Positions 1 to 12,029 of a stretch of DNA of 64,000 nucleotides are shown one piece after another. A program made the position numbers and the translations under genes. The stretch is from Planctomycetia bacterium. GTDB taxonomy: Bacteria > Planctomycetota > Planctomycetia > Pirellulales > Thermoguttaceae. How positions within the stretch are numbered: the stretch's first letter is position 1; the number at the start of each line of letters is the position of its first letter. A model generated the notes under the pieces. The model was not told where the DNA came from, did not search any database, and was given only the letters and a program-made list of their open reading frames with translations. Location of the stretch: the NCBI GenBank assembly GCA_030527205.1, contig JAUNBG010000002.1, positions 1 through 64,000 on the forward strand. The letters are read 5' to 3'.

Positions 1-2000
1 CTAAAATCGCGCTGATCTGAATCCCGATTGGCAAAACGATTATTGCCAAATCGAGACCGCGACTTTTCTTCTTTTTTCTCAATATTTATCTGACGAAGTT
101 GTTCTTTCGCTATTTTTTCATGCTCTGTCTTCCGTTGGAGACGTTTGACGCGAGAGGTTTGCCGCAAATTCATCGCTTTGGGCGGATAAGGCGGAATGAG
201 ACATTCTGGTCCATTTCCGATCAAATCTTCCCGATTGGCTTCTTTCAACGCGGATTTAACATCATGATAATAATTGATATCATAATACATTAAAAGAGCA
301 TGCTGAAGTCGCCGCTCCCGAAGTCCTCGCGGAACATAAACTTCTTCCCCCGTCATTGGATTGATTCCCGTCCAATAAATACAAGTTGCCAATTCAAAAG
401 GAGCAGGAATAAAATCTTGAACCTGTTCCGGCCGAATATTATTTTCCTTCAAATATTCGGCAACCTGAATCATCGACGAATAATCGGAGCCGGGAAGTCC
501 TGCAATTAAATAAGGGACAAGATATTGTTCTTTGCCATTTTTTTCTGTTAAGTCAGCAAAAAGATTACAAAATTCCTCATATTTCTCAATCGGAGGCTTT
601 TGCATCAAAGTTAAAACTTCCGGGTCAACATGCTCGGGAGCCGTTTTTAAATGACCGCCGATATGATATTTGATCAATTCTTCAATATAATCCGGCGATT
701 CCAATGCTAAATCGGTTCGAACTCCGGAGGCGATAAAGACGTTTTTGACGCCGTCAACATTCCGCGAAGCTCGCATTAATTCAATAACAGCAGAATGATC
801 TGTATTCAAATTCGGACAAATTTCTGGAAACAGACAAGAGGTTCGACGGCAATTCGTTTTGATCTTCTGATTTTTGCAACCCATTTTATACATATTGGCG
901 GTCGGCCCGCCTATATCGCTAATCGTGCCGCGAAAAGAAGGGTTCTTCGTCATTTTCTGGATTTCTGCGACAACAGACTCCTTGCTTCGCGATTGGACGA
1001 ATTTCCCCTGATGAGCCGTTAAAGAACAAAAAGCGCAACCGCCAAAGCAACCTCGAAGAACAGGAATCGAAAACTGAACAACCTCAAAAGCGGGAATCGA
1101 TTCCTTATAAGAAGGATGAGGAAGACGCGTAAACGGAAGATCATAAATTCGATCCATTTCCGCTTCTGTCAACGGCAAAGACGGCGGATTAACAACAATC
1201 GCTTCATCTTCATGTTCCTGAACAAGCGTTTTGGCATTGAAGGGATTCAAATTGTCATATGCCATTTTTGTCATTTGAGCAAAAAGTTGTTTCTCGGTTT
1301 CAACTTCTTCAAAACTCGGCAGATGAATCAATGTCTCTGATTCTTCCGGCAAATCCTCATTCTTACCCAACCGATAAACTGTTCCGCGAACATCTCGAAT
1401 TTCATCAATCGGAACGCCTGAATCAAGTCGTTTAAAAATCTCGACCAAAGACGTTTCGCCCATTCCATATGAAATAAGATTCGCTTTGGAATCCATTAAA
1501 ATGGAGCGGCGAACTTTGTCGCTCCAATAATCATAATGAGCGATTCGTCTTAAACTCGCTTCAACGCCTCCGGCAACAATAACAACTCCCGGATAAGCTT
1601 CCCGGGCTCGTTGACAATAAGCAAGCGTTGCTCGATCAGGACGATGTCCTATTTTGCCGCCTGGAGTATAAGCGTCATCGTTTCGGACTTTTCGATTCGC
1701 TGTATAATGATTAATCATCGAATCCATATTTCCTGCGTTGACACAGAAACCAAGGCGCGGACGCCCAAAAGTTTTCCAGGCATCTGACGAATGCCAGTCT
1801 GGTTGACTTAAAATCGCAACCTTGAATCCTTCCGCTTCTAAAACTCTTGCCAAAAGTCCTGCCGCAAAAGACGGATGATCGACATAAGCGTCGCCGGTTA
1901 TAAATACAATATCAACCTGATCCCAGCCGCGTAATTCGATTTCTTCCCGCGTCATGGGAAGCGGTTCCAATTTTTCCGATAAATGTTTAACCTGCGACAT
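1..2000 (-). CDS. YgiQ-family radical SAM protein (partial, C-terminal end at or beyond the window edge)
   Basis: The translation starts MSQVKHLSEKLEPLPMTREE and soon reads FITGDAYVDHPSFAAGLLAR, which is the characteristic N-terminus of the YgiQ (UPF0313) family. The radical SAM cluster motif is seen as RGCFGGCAFC, with cysteines at about residues 318, 322 and 325 (CxxxCxxC), so it should bind a 4Fe-4S cluster and S-adenosylmethionine. The late segment REDLIGNGPECLIPPYPPK also matches the family. About 666 codons are present and the frame is open to base 1; family members are around 650-750 residues, so only a short basic tail is missing. The substrate of YgiQ proteins is not established. The start ATG at 2000-1998 fits the family start. 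A tRNA gene lies upstream on the same strand with a terminator between them. Confidence 0.93.
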   Translation of the reverse strand, partial: MSQVKHLSEKLEPLPMTREEIELRGWDQVDIVFITGDAYVDHPSFAAGLLARVLEAEGFKVAILSQPDWHSSDAWKTFGRPRLGFCVNAGNMDSMINHYTANRKVRNDDAYTPGGKIGHRPDRATLAYCQRAREAYPGVVIVAGGVEASLRRIAHYDYWSDKVRRSILMDSKANLISYGMGETSLVEIFKRLDSGVPIDEIRDVRGTVYRLGKNEDLPEESETLIHLPSFEEVETEKQLFAQMTKMAYDNLNPFNAKTLVQEHEDEAIVVNPPSLPLTEAEMDRIYDLPFTRLPHPSYKESIPAFEVVQFSIPVLRGCFGGCAFCSLTAHQGKFVQSRSKESVVAEIQKMTKNPSFRGTISDIGGPTANMYKMGCKNQKIKTNCRRTSCLFPEICPNLNTDHSAVIELMRASRNVDGVKNVFIASGVRTDLALESPDYIEELIKYHIGGHLKTAPEHVDPEVLTLMQKPPIEKYEEFCNLFADLTEKNGKEQYLVPYLIAGLPGSDYSSMIQVAEYLKENNIRPEQVQDFIPAPFELATCIYWTGINPMTGEEVYVPRGLRERRLQHALLMYYDINYYHDVKSALKEANREDLIGNGPECLIPPYPPKAMNLRQTSRVKRLQRKTEHEKIAKEQLRQINIEKKEEKSRSRFGNNRFANRDSDQRDF

Positions 2001-2083
2001 AAATGTTTCCTGACCAATGGTCATTGGGTTCTAATCTTTTGCTTTTTGTTGCCAGAAATAAATTCTCAAAACAAAATCTGGAC

Positions 2084-2124
2084 AAAAAAAAACCTTCGTC
2101 GTTAATTATATCACGAACGAAGGT
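2084..2124 (-). terminator. Rho-independent terminator after tRNA-Leu
   Basis: Read on the minus strand, ACCTTCGT pairs with ACGAAGGT (8 bp, extended by an inner CGT/ACG pairing with one bulged base), followed directly by nine T residues. It lies 120 bases downstream of tRNA-Leu and 84 bases upstream of the ygiQ-like start codon, so it separates the two transcription units. Confidence 0.85.
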
Positions 2125-2243
2125 CCATTATCTTTTCTGGCAATATTATATTAGAAAACAATTCTTCATCGATAATATACGAAAAAATGACATCCAATAT
2201 GATCTGCCTTGCGCTCTGTTGCTTCAGGAAAGGGTCCTGATAA

Positions 2244-2327
2244 TACCGGATCCCGGACTTGAACCGGGACGCCCGCGAAGGCAATGGATTTTGAATCCAT
2301 CGTGTCTGCCAATTCCACCAATCCGGC
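2244..2327 (-). tRNA. tRNA-Leu (anticodon CAA)
   Basis: The minus strand folds as an 84-base class II tRNA. The acceptor stem is GCCGGAT with ATCCGGT, the anticodon stem is ATGGA/TCCAT around the loop TTCAAAA (anticodon CAA, decoding UUG), there is a long variable arm, and the T arm is CCCGG-TTCAAGT-CCGGG. The discriminator is A. The bases that follow are TTATC, so the 3' CCA is not encoded and must be added enzymatically. Confidence 0.95.
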
Positions 2328-2964
2328 TCGCGTCCTTATTAATCGACGAGAAAAACTTTTTCTCGAACTCAACTAATCTGTTTCTTATTATAAATCTCTT
2401 TTATTTTTAATCAAGAGGAAAAACCGAAAATTTTTATAAATATCAAGCAATTGATTTATAATGGGCGTTTTTGTAACAAAGCGTTATCGAGAACAAATTT
2501 ACTTTTGCCGAAACCGCCCCGCATTGTCTGGCTTACAAATTTCAACGAGTCGGTTTAAGGAAATCTGTTTCGTTTCCAAAATTCTGTTTTGTCTCCAATT
2601 CGTTTTTTAGCAAAATTTTTTGTATTTTATTCAGTATTTCCAGATTATCCAATTTTATTCTTTTTTGAAAAAAAGTTGAAGAAAGTCATAATATTATTGT
2701 CAGATGGGCTTGTCGATTGTTGCAATAAAGTTTAAGATATAGATTGTGTATAATTATTTTCAGATATTGTTGCCTGACGGTTCGGCAAAGACTTCTCTGT
2801 TGAAGATGCCGACGTCAAAATAAGCAACAGTCTTTCGTCTAAGCTTGAATGAGCCGCCTGTTATTCCCGAATTACAAACGCAACAGGAAGGCATTTTTAA
2901 CAGGTTAGCGATTAAATAAACTTTAAACAAATTTAGTATTGAATCAATATTTCAGGAAAAGTCA
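2328..2964. other. Intergenic region upstream of yajC, no gene seen
   Basis: This 637-base stretch has no convincing reading frame and no recognised RNA. It holds a -10-like TATAAT at 2749-2754 without a good -35 partner. A small stem TTGCC/GGCAA lies near 2770-2788. A ribosome binding site (CAGGAAAAG) precedes the yajC start. Confidence 0.5.
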
Positions 2965-3336
2965 ATGAATTTACCCCTTTCTTTTTGGTCTGTTTTATTC
3001 GCTCAAGACGCCGCGGCAAATTCGACCGGCGGTCAAGTTTTCCAGTTTATGTTGATGATGTTTATGGTTTTGGTCGCAATGTATTTCCTGTTCGTTTTGC
3101 CAAAACAAAGTCAAACAAAACAAGCTCAAAAATTGATTAACAGTCTGAAAAAAAATGACAAGGTTATGATGAGCTGCGGAATGATCGGAACGATTTACTC
3201 CATTGATAAGGACGGGGGCGAAGTCATTATTAAAGTCGACGATTCCAACAATACCAAAATTAAGTTTTCGCTCGGCGCTGTTTATTTCGTCTTTAAAGAT
3301 GAAAAAGAGAAAGACAATAAAGATAAACAAAAATAA
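2965..3336 (+). CDS. yajC: Preprotein translocase subunit YajC
   Basis: The 123-residue protein has a short periplasmic N-terminus, one membrane helix (about residues 25-47, FQFMLMMFMVLVAMYFLFVL) and then the YajC signature PKQSQTKQAQKLINSLKKND followed by a small cytoplasmic beta domain (VMMSCGMIGTIYSI...VIIKVDDSNNTKIKF). YajC associates with SecDF and the SecYEG channel in the inner membrane. The gene is followed 256 bases later by secDF on the same strand, the usual pairing. The ATG is preceded by CAGGAAAAG. In many bacteria tgt lies directly upstream; here tgt is about 35 kb away. Confidence 0.95.
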   Translation: MNLPLSFWSVLFAQDAAANSTGGQVFQFMLMMFMVLVAMYFLFVLPKQSQTKQAQKLINSLKKNDKVMMSCGMIGTIYSIDKDGGEVIIKVDDSNNTKIKFSLGAVYFVFKDEKEKDNKDKQK

Positions 3337-3592
3337 CAGTCTGATCTTTCAAGTTTGACTTGTTTATCTAAACTATTCGAATATTGTTTGATAATATTTT
3401 ATTAAAACAATCCGGTTAAACTTGTTATACTCAAGCCCGACCATAACGGGCAAATTACGAAACGACAATCTTGCCTGTTCCAAAGTCGCAAACAGATTAA
3501 ACTGAAAATCAACCCAAAAACAAGTAAAAACAATAAATATTCTTATTTTGCAACGATTGCCAAAAACCATAACCAATTTTAACAGAAATTTT

Positions 3593-6500
3593 ATGACTCA
3601 GATGACTCAGGGAAAATTATTTCGACCGCTTTGTTTAAACGGTCTGAACTTTTTTTATGCGGCATTGATTTCGACGCTGTCAATCGTCGCTTTTTCTTCC
3701 GTTTTTGCTCAGGAACCAGAAACGTCCGCCGTTGACGTCTCTGCAGTTGCGGAAGCGACTGAAATTCCTGCTTTGCCAGCAGAATCTGTTTCGACCGATC
3801 AAACTGAAACGACGGAAAATGTCGCATCAACTGTCGAAAATAATGTTTCAACAGAAACCTCTGCCGAAACAGCAGAAACTTCGCCGCTTTCTCTTCCTCT
3901 GGCGACAACAGAGCAACAGCCAACGGAAAATCTCGGGGGAAATAACGAAACAGCAAACGCCAACCAACCAGCAGAAGGCCAACCGACGGAACCTTCCGGT
4001 TCGCTCCCCATTACTCATTCGCCGGTTACGGTTGAAGAAGTTCAAAATGGAAACGGACTTTTTATTTTTTCCGTTTTTGTTTTTGTCCTCATCGTTTCAT
4101 TCCTTCTTGCGAGAATATTATCAAAACGCTGGAGACTCCCTGATTACGAACGCGCTTATCTGATCACTCTTTTCTGTTTCCTTGGCGGTCTTTCCTCGAC
4201 TATTCTTGGAATAGCCGGAAATCGAATGAATCTCGGTATCGACCTTCGCGGCGGTTCCATTTTGGTCTATTCCGTTTCTCCCAATGAGGGAAATTTAGAA
4301 GACCCCAATGCAAGCGCAACCATTTCCAATACACAAATGGGCGAACTGAAGGCCGCTCTGGCTCGTCGAATCAACCCGACTGGCGTTCGCGAAATCGCTA
4401 TTCAGGAACTCGGCAACAACTCCGAGGTCAAAATAACGATTCCGGAAGCAGACGATACGGAAGTCGCCCGGCTCGAACGAATCATCAATTCGACCGGTCA
4501 ATTAAAATTCCGAATTCTCGCCTCAACAAGCGCCCCTGAAGAAAAAGAACTGATCGATCGCGCTCAAAGCGAAGAATATAAGACAGCCTGGGACATCAAA
4601 CTTCCTGAACCGATTGGAAAAGACGGAATTATTATCGGCGGAACCTGGGTTCCTGTCGATCCGACTCAAATGGATTCCGTTCAATCTCCCGATCTGATTT
4701 TGCGCGAATCATTATTCAACAGCAACGATCCAAACGCGCCAGCTCCAACGGTTGACGTCCTGGTTCTTGAGCTGGAACCCGCTTATGACGTTCAAGGCGG
4801 TCATATGTCGACCATTCGCGAAAGCGTCGATGAAATGGGACGTCCTATTGTTCTCTTTTCATTAAAACCGGACGGAGCGGAACGGTTTGGACAATTGACC
4901 GACCGTTATAAAGCCGGAGAAGGACGTTCTCGCGGACGGCAATTAGGAATCGTTATGAACGATTTCCTTTATTCTGCGCCAAATATCAAACAACGAATCA
5001 GCGACTCGGGAAGCATTTCTTTTGGCGAAAATCTCGGAGCAAAAGATCGGGAACGAATCCAACGCGATGTTCGCGATTTGATTAATGTCATGAACGCTGG
5101 CGTTCTTCCTGCAAAATTATCCGAAAAGCCGGTTACGAGTATGGTCACAGGACCAACTTTGGGATCCGATACAATTCAAAAGGGGAAAAACGCCATTCTT
5201 TGGGGCGGCATTCTCGTCCTGGCTTTCATGATCGCCTATTACGGTTTTGCTGGTTGTGTTGCCAGTCTTGCTGTTATCATGAACCTTTTGCTGATTATGA
5301 CTTTTATGTTGGCAATGAGGGCCGCTTTTACTCTTCCTGGTCTTGCCGGTCTGGTTTTGACCGTCGGTATGGCTGTTGACGCCAATATTCTTATTTTTGA
5401 ACGCATCAAGGAAGAACTCAACGGCGGAGCAACGTTAAAAATGGCTATTCGCAACGGTTTTCAAAGAGCTTTTTCTGCCATTTTAGACTCAAACGTTACA
5501 ACAATGATTACTGCCTGGATTCTTTATCTCGTTGGAACGGATCAGATCAAAGGTTTCGCTGTTACGCTGTTCCTCGGCGTTGCTTTCAGCTTATTTACAG
5601 CAACTTTTGTTTCGCGAATTATCTTTGAAACCGCAGAACGAATGAAGTTTATCGGCAAAAGTTGCGTTTATCCGATTATTCCCGGATTGAAACCGTTCGG
5701 TAAAACGAAAATCAATTTCCTGGGGAACGCCCGACCTTTTATTACAACATTTGCCATTTTTATCATTCTTGGAATGATTGCCGTTTTTGTTCGCGGAAAA
5801 GGCATTTTCGACATCGATTTTGTCGGAGGAATAGAAGCGCAAGCGGTCTTTACTCAAGAACAAAATATTGCGGAAATTCGTTCCAAACTCAAGGATCTTC
5901 CCGATCTGGCTGTCAGCAATCTGACTCTGTCCAAAGATCGATCCGGCAATTTGGTTGCTCCCAATACTTGTTTCACAATCAGTACTTCGTGCCCTGTTGA
6001 TCAAAATGCGGACGAATACAGCAAAGTTGTTGAAGAAAAAATGAAAGAAGCATTTGGCAATTCTCTTCAATATTTAACTTTGAATGTCCAAACCGATTAC
6101 AAAACAGAAGAAGTTCCAATTTCTTCTGATTCTGATAAAAAAGAAACCAATATTTCAATGGACTTGACCGTTTCGCCCGCCCAAAATCATGACGTTGTTT
6201 TGGGATATTTTGAAGACCAACGGGATAAATTGATTGCCGAAAAGGGACTCGAAACTTTTGAAATTGCCCTTTCCGGTCCGGAATATGATCAAGGAGATAA
6301 AGACGCTCCCTATAAAAATTGGACTCTGACCTTTACAACGGACAACGTTGATCTGATCAAGCAGATTGTTGCTTCTGTTGAAAACGAAATTAATGGAACT
6401 CCTATTTTTGAATCCTTCAATACAATTGGAAGTTCTGTTGCAAGTCAAGCCAGAATACAAGGTTTATGGGCCATTTTCGGAAGCTTGATTTTTATTATCG

Positions 6501-6982
6501 CTTATATTTGGATGCGATTTACTAAAGTTGTTTTCGGATTGGCGGCTGTTATCGCATTGGTTCATAATGTCTTATTCGTCCTGGGAATAATTGCCTTAAG
6601 TTATTGGCTCGCTCCATTCCTTGGCTTTTTACAAATCAGCGAATTCAAAATTGGTTTGCCAACCGTTGCCGCATTTTTGACGATTATCGGTTATTCGCTG
6701 AACGATACGATTATTCTTTTCGATCGTCTTCGGGAAATTCGCGGAAAAAATCCTCAAATTACAGCTGACATGATTAATTTGAGCATTAATCAAACATTGA
6801 GCCGAACCATTTTAACAACGTTGACAACTTTCTTTGTCGCTGTTGTTCTTTATTTCTTCGGCGGAGCGGGAATTCATACATTTGCGTTCGCTATGTGTGT
6901 CGGCGTCTTTATTGGAACGTTAAGCACAATTTTCATTGCTTCTCCAAGCCTTTACTGGATGTTAAATATGAAAAAGAAATAA
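3593..6982 (+). CDS. secDF: Fused protein translocase subunit SecD/SecF
   Basis: A single polypeptide of about 1129 residues carries both halves of the SecDF proton-driven translocation factor. A signal or anchor segment is followed by a long Thr/Glu/Ala-rich stretch (to about residue 140) that is not part of the usual family. SecD begins near GIDLRGGSILVYSV (about residue 215) and has its six-helix domain with TVGMAVDANILIFERIKEEL. The SecF half begins near DIDFVGGIEAQ (about residue 740) and ends with GYSLNDTIILFDRLREIR. The protein acts in the inner membrane with YajC. The frame is also open to a TTG at 3548; I prefer the ATG at 3593, although neither has a good ribosome binding site. A strong terminator follows the stop codon. 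Confidence 0.95.
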   Translation: MTQMTQGKLFRPLCLNGLNFFYAALISTLSIVAFSSVFAQEPETSAVDVSAVAEATEIPALPAESVSTDQTETTENVASTVENNVSTETSAETAETSPLSLPLATTEQQPTENLGGNNETANANQPAEGQPTEPSGSLPITHSPVTVEEVQNGNGLFIFSVFVFVLIVSFLLARILSKRWRLPDYERAYLITLFCFLGGLSSTILGIAGNRMNLGIDLRGGSILVYSVSPNEGNLEDPNASATISNTQMGELKAALARRINPTGVREIAIQELGNNSEVKITIPEADDTEVARLERIINSTGQLKFRILASTSAPEEKELIDRAQSEEYKTAWDIKLPEPIGKDGIIIGGTWVPVDPTQMDSVQSPDLILRESLFNSNDPNAPAPTVDVLVLELEPAYDVQGGHMSTIRESVDEMGRPIVLFSLKPDGAERFGQLTDRYKAGEGRSRGRQLGIVMNDFLYSAPNIKQRISDSGSISFGENLGAKDRERIQRDVRDLINVMNAGVLPAKLSEKPVTSMVTGPTLGSDTIQKGKNAILWGGILVLAFMIAYYGFAGCVASLAVIMNLLLIMTFMLAMRAAFTLPGLAGLVLTVGMAVDANILIFERIKEELNGGATLKMAIRNGFQRAFSAILDSNVTTMITAWILYLVGTDQIKGFAVTLFLGVAFSLFTATFVSRIIFETAERMKFIGKSCVYPIIPGLKPFGKTKINFLGNARPFITTFAIFIILGMIAVFVRGKGIFDIDFVGGIEAQAVFTQEQNIAEIRSKLKDLPDLAVSNLTLSKDRSGNLVAPNTCFTISTSCPVDQNADEYSKVVEEKMKEAFGNSLQYLTLNVQTDYKTEEVPISSDSDKKETNISMDLTVSPAQNHDVVLGYFEDQRDKLIAEKGLETFEIALSGPEYDQGDKDAPYKNWTLTFTTDNVDLIKQIVASVENEINGTPIFESFNTIGSSVASQARIQGLWAIFGSLIFIIAYIWMRFTKVVFGLAAVIALVHNVLFVLGIIALSYWLAPFLGFLQISEFKIGLPTVAAFLTIIGYSLNDTIILFDRLREIRGKNPQITADMINLSINQTLSRTILTTLTTFFVAVVLYFFGGAGIHTFAFAMCVGVFIGTLSTIFIASPSLYWMLNMKKK

Positions 6983-7011
6983 TGTTCATGTTCGTTTGAA
7001 GTCTTAACTCT

Positions 7012-7049
7012 ATTCCCCGTCTTGCATAATTCGCAACGGGGAATTTTTT
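7012..7049 (+). terminator. Rho-independent terminator of secDF
   Basis: Nine base pairs, ATTCCCCGT with ACGGGGAAT, close a 15-base loop and are followed by TTTTTT. It lies 30 bases after the secDF stop codon. Confidence 0.9.
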
Positions 7050-7310
7050 GCCCTTGTTATTTTATTATAACAGTTTGTCTGTTTTATTCATTTGCGTATC
7101 TTTTCATTCCAAGCTCTGAATCTATTCTTATTATATCAATGCCTTGTTTGATTATTTGTTGCTCAATTCGCAGAAATTATATGCGGAATTATCAACTGTT
7201 TTAATCTTAAAGAAAAACTTGAGTCTAAAATCCCAAAGACGTTTGGGCAATAACTTTTGCCTTTTCCAAATCCGTCCGTCGTTATCGAATTTGTGAATCC
7301 GGGAATCAGG

Positions 7311-7334
7311 GATTTTCTTTGCCTTGAATAAAAG
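7311..7334 (+). repeat. Family B core (degenerate copy) upstream of ruvA
   Basis: The sequence GATTTTCTTTGCCTTGAATA plus AAA matches the family B core apart from the CAACAGG portion. It is preceded, as in other copies, by a GAATC-rich stretch and a TTTGTGAATCC segment. It ends 33 bases before the ruvA start and points toward it. Confidence 0.55.
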
Positions 7335-7366
7335 TTTACGCCATTACTGAATGCGGATTTTTAACA

Positions 7367-7987
7367 ATGATAACAAAAATCACAGGAAAACTTGTCTCAA
7401 TCTTCGAGGAACGAATTATACTGGAAGCAGCTCCTTTTGAATATGAAGTTCTTATTCCCGAATATACTCGACGCCAAATTCAGGGGGAGTTAGGCAAAAT
7501 AGTAAGCTTGCAAACCATTGAATATTTTGACGGAAATCCAATGCAAGGACGAATGGTTCCTCGACTTTTAGGATTTCAAACAGAAGTCGAAAGAGAATTT
7601 TTCGACTTATTTTGCAGCGTTGATGGCGTTGGTTCCAAGAAAGCGTTGCGAGCAATGGTTCGACCTGTTCGGGAGATTGCCGTTGCTATTGAAGAACAAA
7701 ATGTCAAATTTTTATCCGGGCTTCCTGGAATCGGACCTGCGACAGCCGAAAGAATTGTTGCCAAACTTCGACGAAAAGTTCCAAAATTCGCATTGATGGT
7801 TTCTAAAACGACAGAAGCAATAGAACAGCCCTTAGATATTGTTTCGGAAACTTTTGAAGCTCTCATCGCGCTCGGTCATTCCGAATCCGAGGCTCGACGA
7901 CTTATTGACGCTGTTGTCGAAGGAAGTAAAAAGAAATTCAAAGATTCTTCGGAACTAATTCAGGCGATTTATATAAATAATCGATAA
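7367..7987 (+). CDS. ruvA: Holliday junction branch migration protein RuvA
   Basis: The 206-residue length fits RuvA. The N-terminal OB fold is seen in [20 protein letters not shown]. The tandem helix-hairpin-helix region follows with [20 protein letters not shown] and [20 protein letters not shown]. The C-terminal RuvB-binding domain is seen in [20 protein letters not shown]. RuvA binds four-way DNA junctions as a tetramer and recruits the RuvB motor. No ruvB or ruvC is adjacent here. The ATG at 7367 matches the family start. A family B repeat core lies just upstream. Confidence 0.95.
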   Translation: MITKITGKLVSIFEERIILEAAPFEYEVLIPEYTRRQIQGELGKIVSLQTIEYFDGNPMQGRMVPRLLGFQTEVEREFFDLFCSVDGVGSKKALRAMVRPVREIAVAIEEQNVKFLSGLPGIGPATAERIVAKLRRKVPKFALMVSKTTEAIEQPLDIVSETFEALIALGHSESEARRLIDAVVEGSKKKFKDSSELIQAIYINNR

Positions 7988-8240
7988 TTTTGTCAACTTT
8001 TTATTATCCCGTCGAAACGACAAAACGCAAAGAAGAAAAAATCATTGCGGAACATTAATATCAAAACGATTATTTAAAAAACATTTTGATGAAGATTTTC
8101 GTGCGGATTTTATTGAGCAAGGCGAACTCTTTGCATTTGAATTCCGTTAATAACTCTAAATCAGAAACAGAAATAACGAGAACAGCAAATGTTTTCGCGG
8201 AGTCCCTTTGATCTCCGCAAGAAATAAAAAGATAACCTAA

Positions 8241-10427
<2,187 letters not shown>

Positions 10428-10508
10428 GAACAATCATCAAAAACGATATTCAATATAGATAATGAATAAGGCAAACCATTTATTGTTACCTAAATATTTA
10501 ACGCGATT

Positions 10509-10868
10509 TTAATCTGTGTCGTCCGAATCATCTTCATCAATCCTTTTATGAGGGACGATTTTGAAAAAGAAAATCAAAATATAAAAAATAATCAGACAAC
10601 AAATTGACGCCAAAACGGCAGAAAGAAAACCGAGCGGGCCAATTGGATTAAATGTTGTGAGCTGATAATAATGAGAAATAATCAAAGGTCCCAAACAACC
10701 GCCGGTCAAACCGATCAGAAAAATAATATATGGATTCTGTGCCAATTTTCCTGGGACAAAAATTCGAGCGGCAAACCCAACAACCATAGCAAATCCGATC
10801 CATAAAAGAATCATATTAACTAATGCTTGCGCTTTGGGCGGCAAATTGTAATCCAGAAGTTGTTCCAT
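10509..10868 (-). CDS. Small membrane protein, possibly GlsB/YeaQ/YmgE-like
   Basis: The 119-residue protein has three predicted membrane helices (about residues 17-37, 46-64 and 76-101) and an acidic cytoplasmic tail ending DEDDSDDTD. The pattern GFAARIFVPGKLAQNPYIIF followed by a Gly-rich helix resembles the transglycosylase-associated GlsB/YeaQ family, whose members have the same size and three-helix layout. That is a resemblance only; the function is unknown. It converges on ligA with an 81-base spacer. No ribosome binding site is obvious before the ATG. Confidence 0.75.
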   Translation of the reverse strand: MEQLLDYNLPPKAQALVNMILLWIGFAMVVGFAARIFVPGKLAQNPYIIFLIGLTGGCLGPLIISHYYQLTTFNPIGPLGFLSAVLASICCLIIFYILIFFFKIVPHKRIDEDDSDDTD

Positions 10869-11003
10869 ACAAAAGTTTCAACTCCGACCGATCAACATAA
10901 ATCAATAAATAAACCTTCATTTATAAAATCATTAAATCGACTAGCTAAATGAAGACTTATTTATTGAAATAGGCAACGGAAAAAGTTTTAACCAATGAAT
11001 TAA

Positions 11004-11252
11004 TCATTGCATTTCAAAATTATGCGATTCCAACTGACGATTGGCTCGTTCTTTTTCCATCCAATTGACCTCTTGTTGATATTGGAACTCATTTCCGGAC
11101 GGATGATATTGAATATTATTATTCAAATAGTCTGGATTCGGAAGAGTTTGCCCATTTTGAGTCAATTGACAACCGGTACAGGCAAGAATTCCGATCAACA
11201 GACTGAACAAAATCGCCCCGAAAGTTGTCCGTTTCAAGTTATTCGATCGCAT
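11004..11252 (-). CDS. Small planctomycete lipoprotein
   Basis: The 82-residue precursor has a lipoprotein signal peptide with lipobox ACTGC (cysteine at about residue 28), so the mature protein is a roughly 55-residue lipid-anchored peptide. The mature start CQLTQNGQTLPNPDYLNNN and the following IQYHPSGNEF resemble a short lipoprotein I recall from planctomycete genomes (GQTLPSPYYL-type motif); its function is unknown to me. GAAGGGG precedes the ATG at a good distance. The gene is divergent from the small basic protein gene at 11633. Confidence 0.8.
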   Translation of the reverse strand: MRSNNLKRTTFGAILFSLLIGILACTGCQLTQNGQTLPNPDYLNNNIQYHPSGNEFQYQQEVNWMEKERANRQLESHNFEMQ

Positions 11253-11632
11253 TTTGAATCCCCTTCATTTCCATAAACTGGAGATGCTGTTAAGCTTTGC
11301 GGTCCTTCTGAAAAGATCCATTCTTCCGGTCCGTTAGCTTTATCATATTTCTGTATTTCATTTCGCTAATGCATTAAAGTATCAAGAAATAATCAACTTT
11401 AACACAAAATCGATTCCTTGGGGTTTTATCGGTTTTTCTCAAAATCAAGCTTGAATCTTTTAAGTATATTTTTTCATTAAATAAGTAAAAAGTTAAAAAA
11501 ACGTTAACAGTCTTGACAGAATTAAGAAAACTGATTAGAATGAATAATTCATTATTTTGGGTTATTTTAAACCTTTAGTCTCGGTTTAAACAACCTCTAA
11601 ACCTTAAATTTTGATATTAAAAAGGAATTGAA
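11253..11632. other. Divergent intergenic region
   Basis: These 380 bases separate two divergent small genes. The only clear content is the strong promoter for the rightward gene at 11513-11541 and its AAGGAA ribosome binding site at about 11621-11627. No other feature was recognised. Confidence 0.6.
11513..11541 (+). promoter_or_regulatory. Sigma-70-type promoter
   Basis: A perfect -35 TTGACA (11513-11518), a 17-base spacer and a -10 TAGAAT (11536-11541) lie about 90 bases upstream of the small basic protein gene at 11633. The box match and spacing are among the best in the window. Confidence 0.8.
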
Positions 11633-11812
11633 ATGTCGCTTAGCGAACGAAAAAAAGAAATCAATTGCCGACGCAAACGTCGAGCTCAAATCAGCAAAAT
11701 GAAGGCAAAATTGCCAACAATTGATGCGGCAGCTAAAGCAGTTATGGCAGCCAAACTTCGCAAAATGACCCCTGGCGCCGAACTTTTGATTAAAGAATGG
11801 GGACTTGAGTAA
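11633..11812 (+). CDS. Small basic planctomycete protein (DUF6800-like, tentative)
   Basis: This 59-residue gene reads MSLSERKKEINCRRKRRAQI, then a Lys/Ala-rich helix and ends in KLRKMTPGAELLIKEWGLE. The pattern of an N-terminal RRKRR cluster and a C-terminal KLRxxTPGAE...WGL end is one I associate with a short planctomycete family (DUF6800, number from memory). The role is unknown; the charge suggests nucleic acid or ribosome association, which is inference. It has an excellent promoter, AAGGAA seven bases before the ATG, and a possible stem-loop after the stop (11814-11859), so it looks well expressed. Confidence 0.85.
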   Translation: MSLSERKKEINCRRKRRAQISKMKAKLPTIDAAAKAVMAAKLRKMTPGAELLIKEWGLE

Positions 11813-11909
11813 CTTTGTCGTTCTTTTGAACCGCGAAACGGTTTCATTTTGCCGACAAGATTGAAAAGCTGATTTATATAAGGTCAGATTAAATTTTAAT
11901 GTCTCCTTC

Positions 11910-11937
11910 TTGACATTTATTTATTTTGCCATAAAAT
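11910..11937 (+). promoter_or_regulatory. Sigma-70-type promoter for rpmI
   Basis: TTGACA at 11910-11915 and TAAAAT at 11932-11937 are separated by 16 bases. They lie about 90 bases upstream of the rpmI start codon at 12030. This supports rpmI having its own promoter in the absence of an adjacent infC. Confidence 0.65.
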
Positions 11938-12029
11938 AAATCGACTGTATATTTATAATCTGGATTGTCTTTCTCTTCATTTTTATGGATCGACTGAACA
12001 ATCTATTACGAATTAAAAATGGTGATAAA

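Noticed and set aside
2003-2410. Open frame on the plus strand across the tRNA-Leu gene
   Set aside because: It overlaps a clear tRNA and a terminator on the opposite strand and its product has no protein-like pattern.
2401-2964. Structured RNA (SRP, 6S or tmRNA) upstream of yajC
   Set aside because: I looked for the conserved SRP and tmRNA segments and found none; only one short stem is present.
7022-7204. Short rightward frame after secDF
   Set aside because: It begins inside the terminator hairpin and encodes only hydrophobic low-information sequence.
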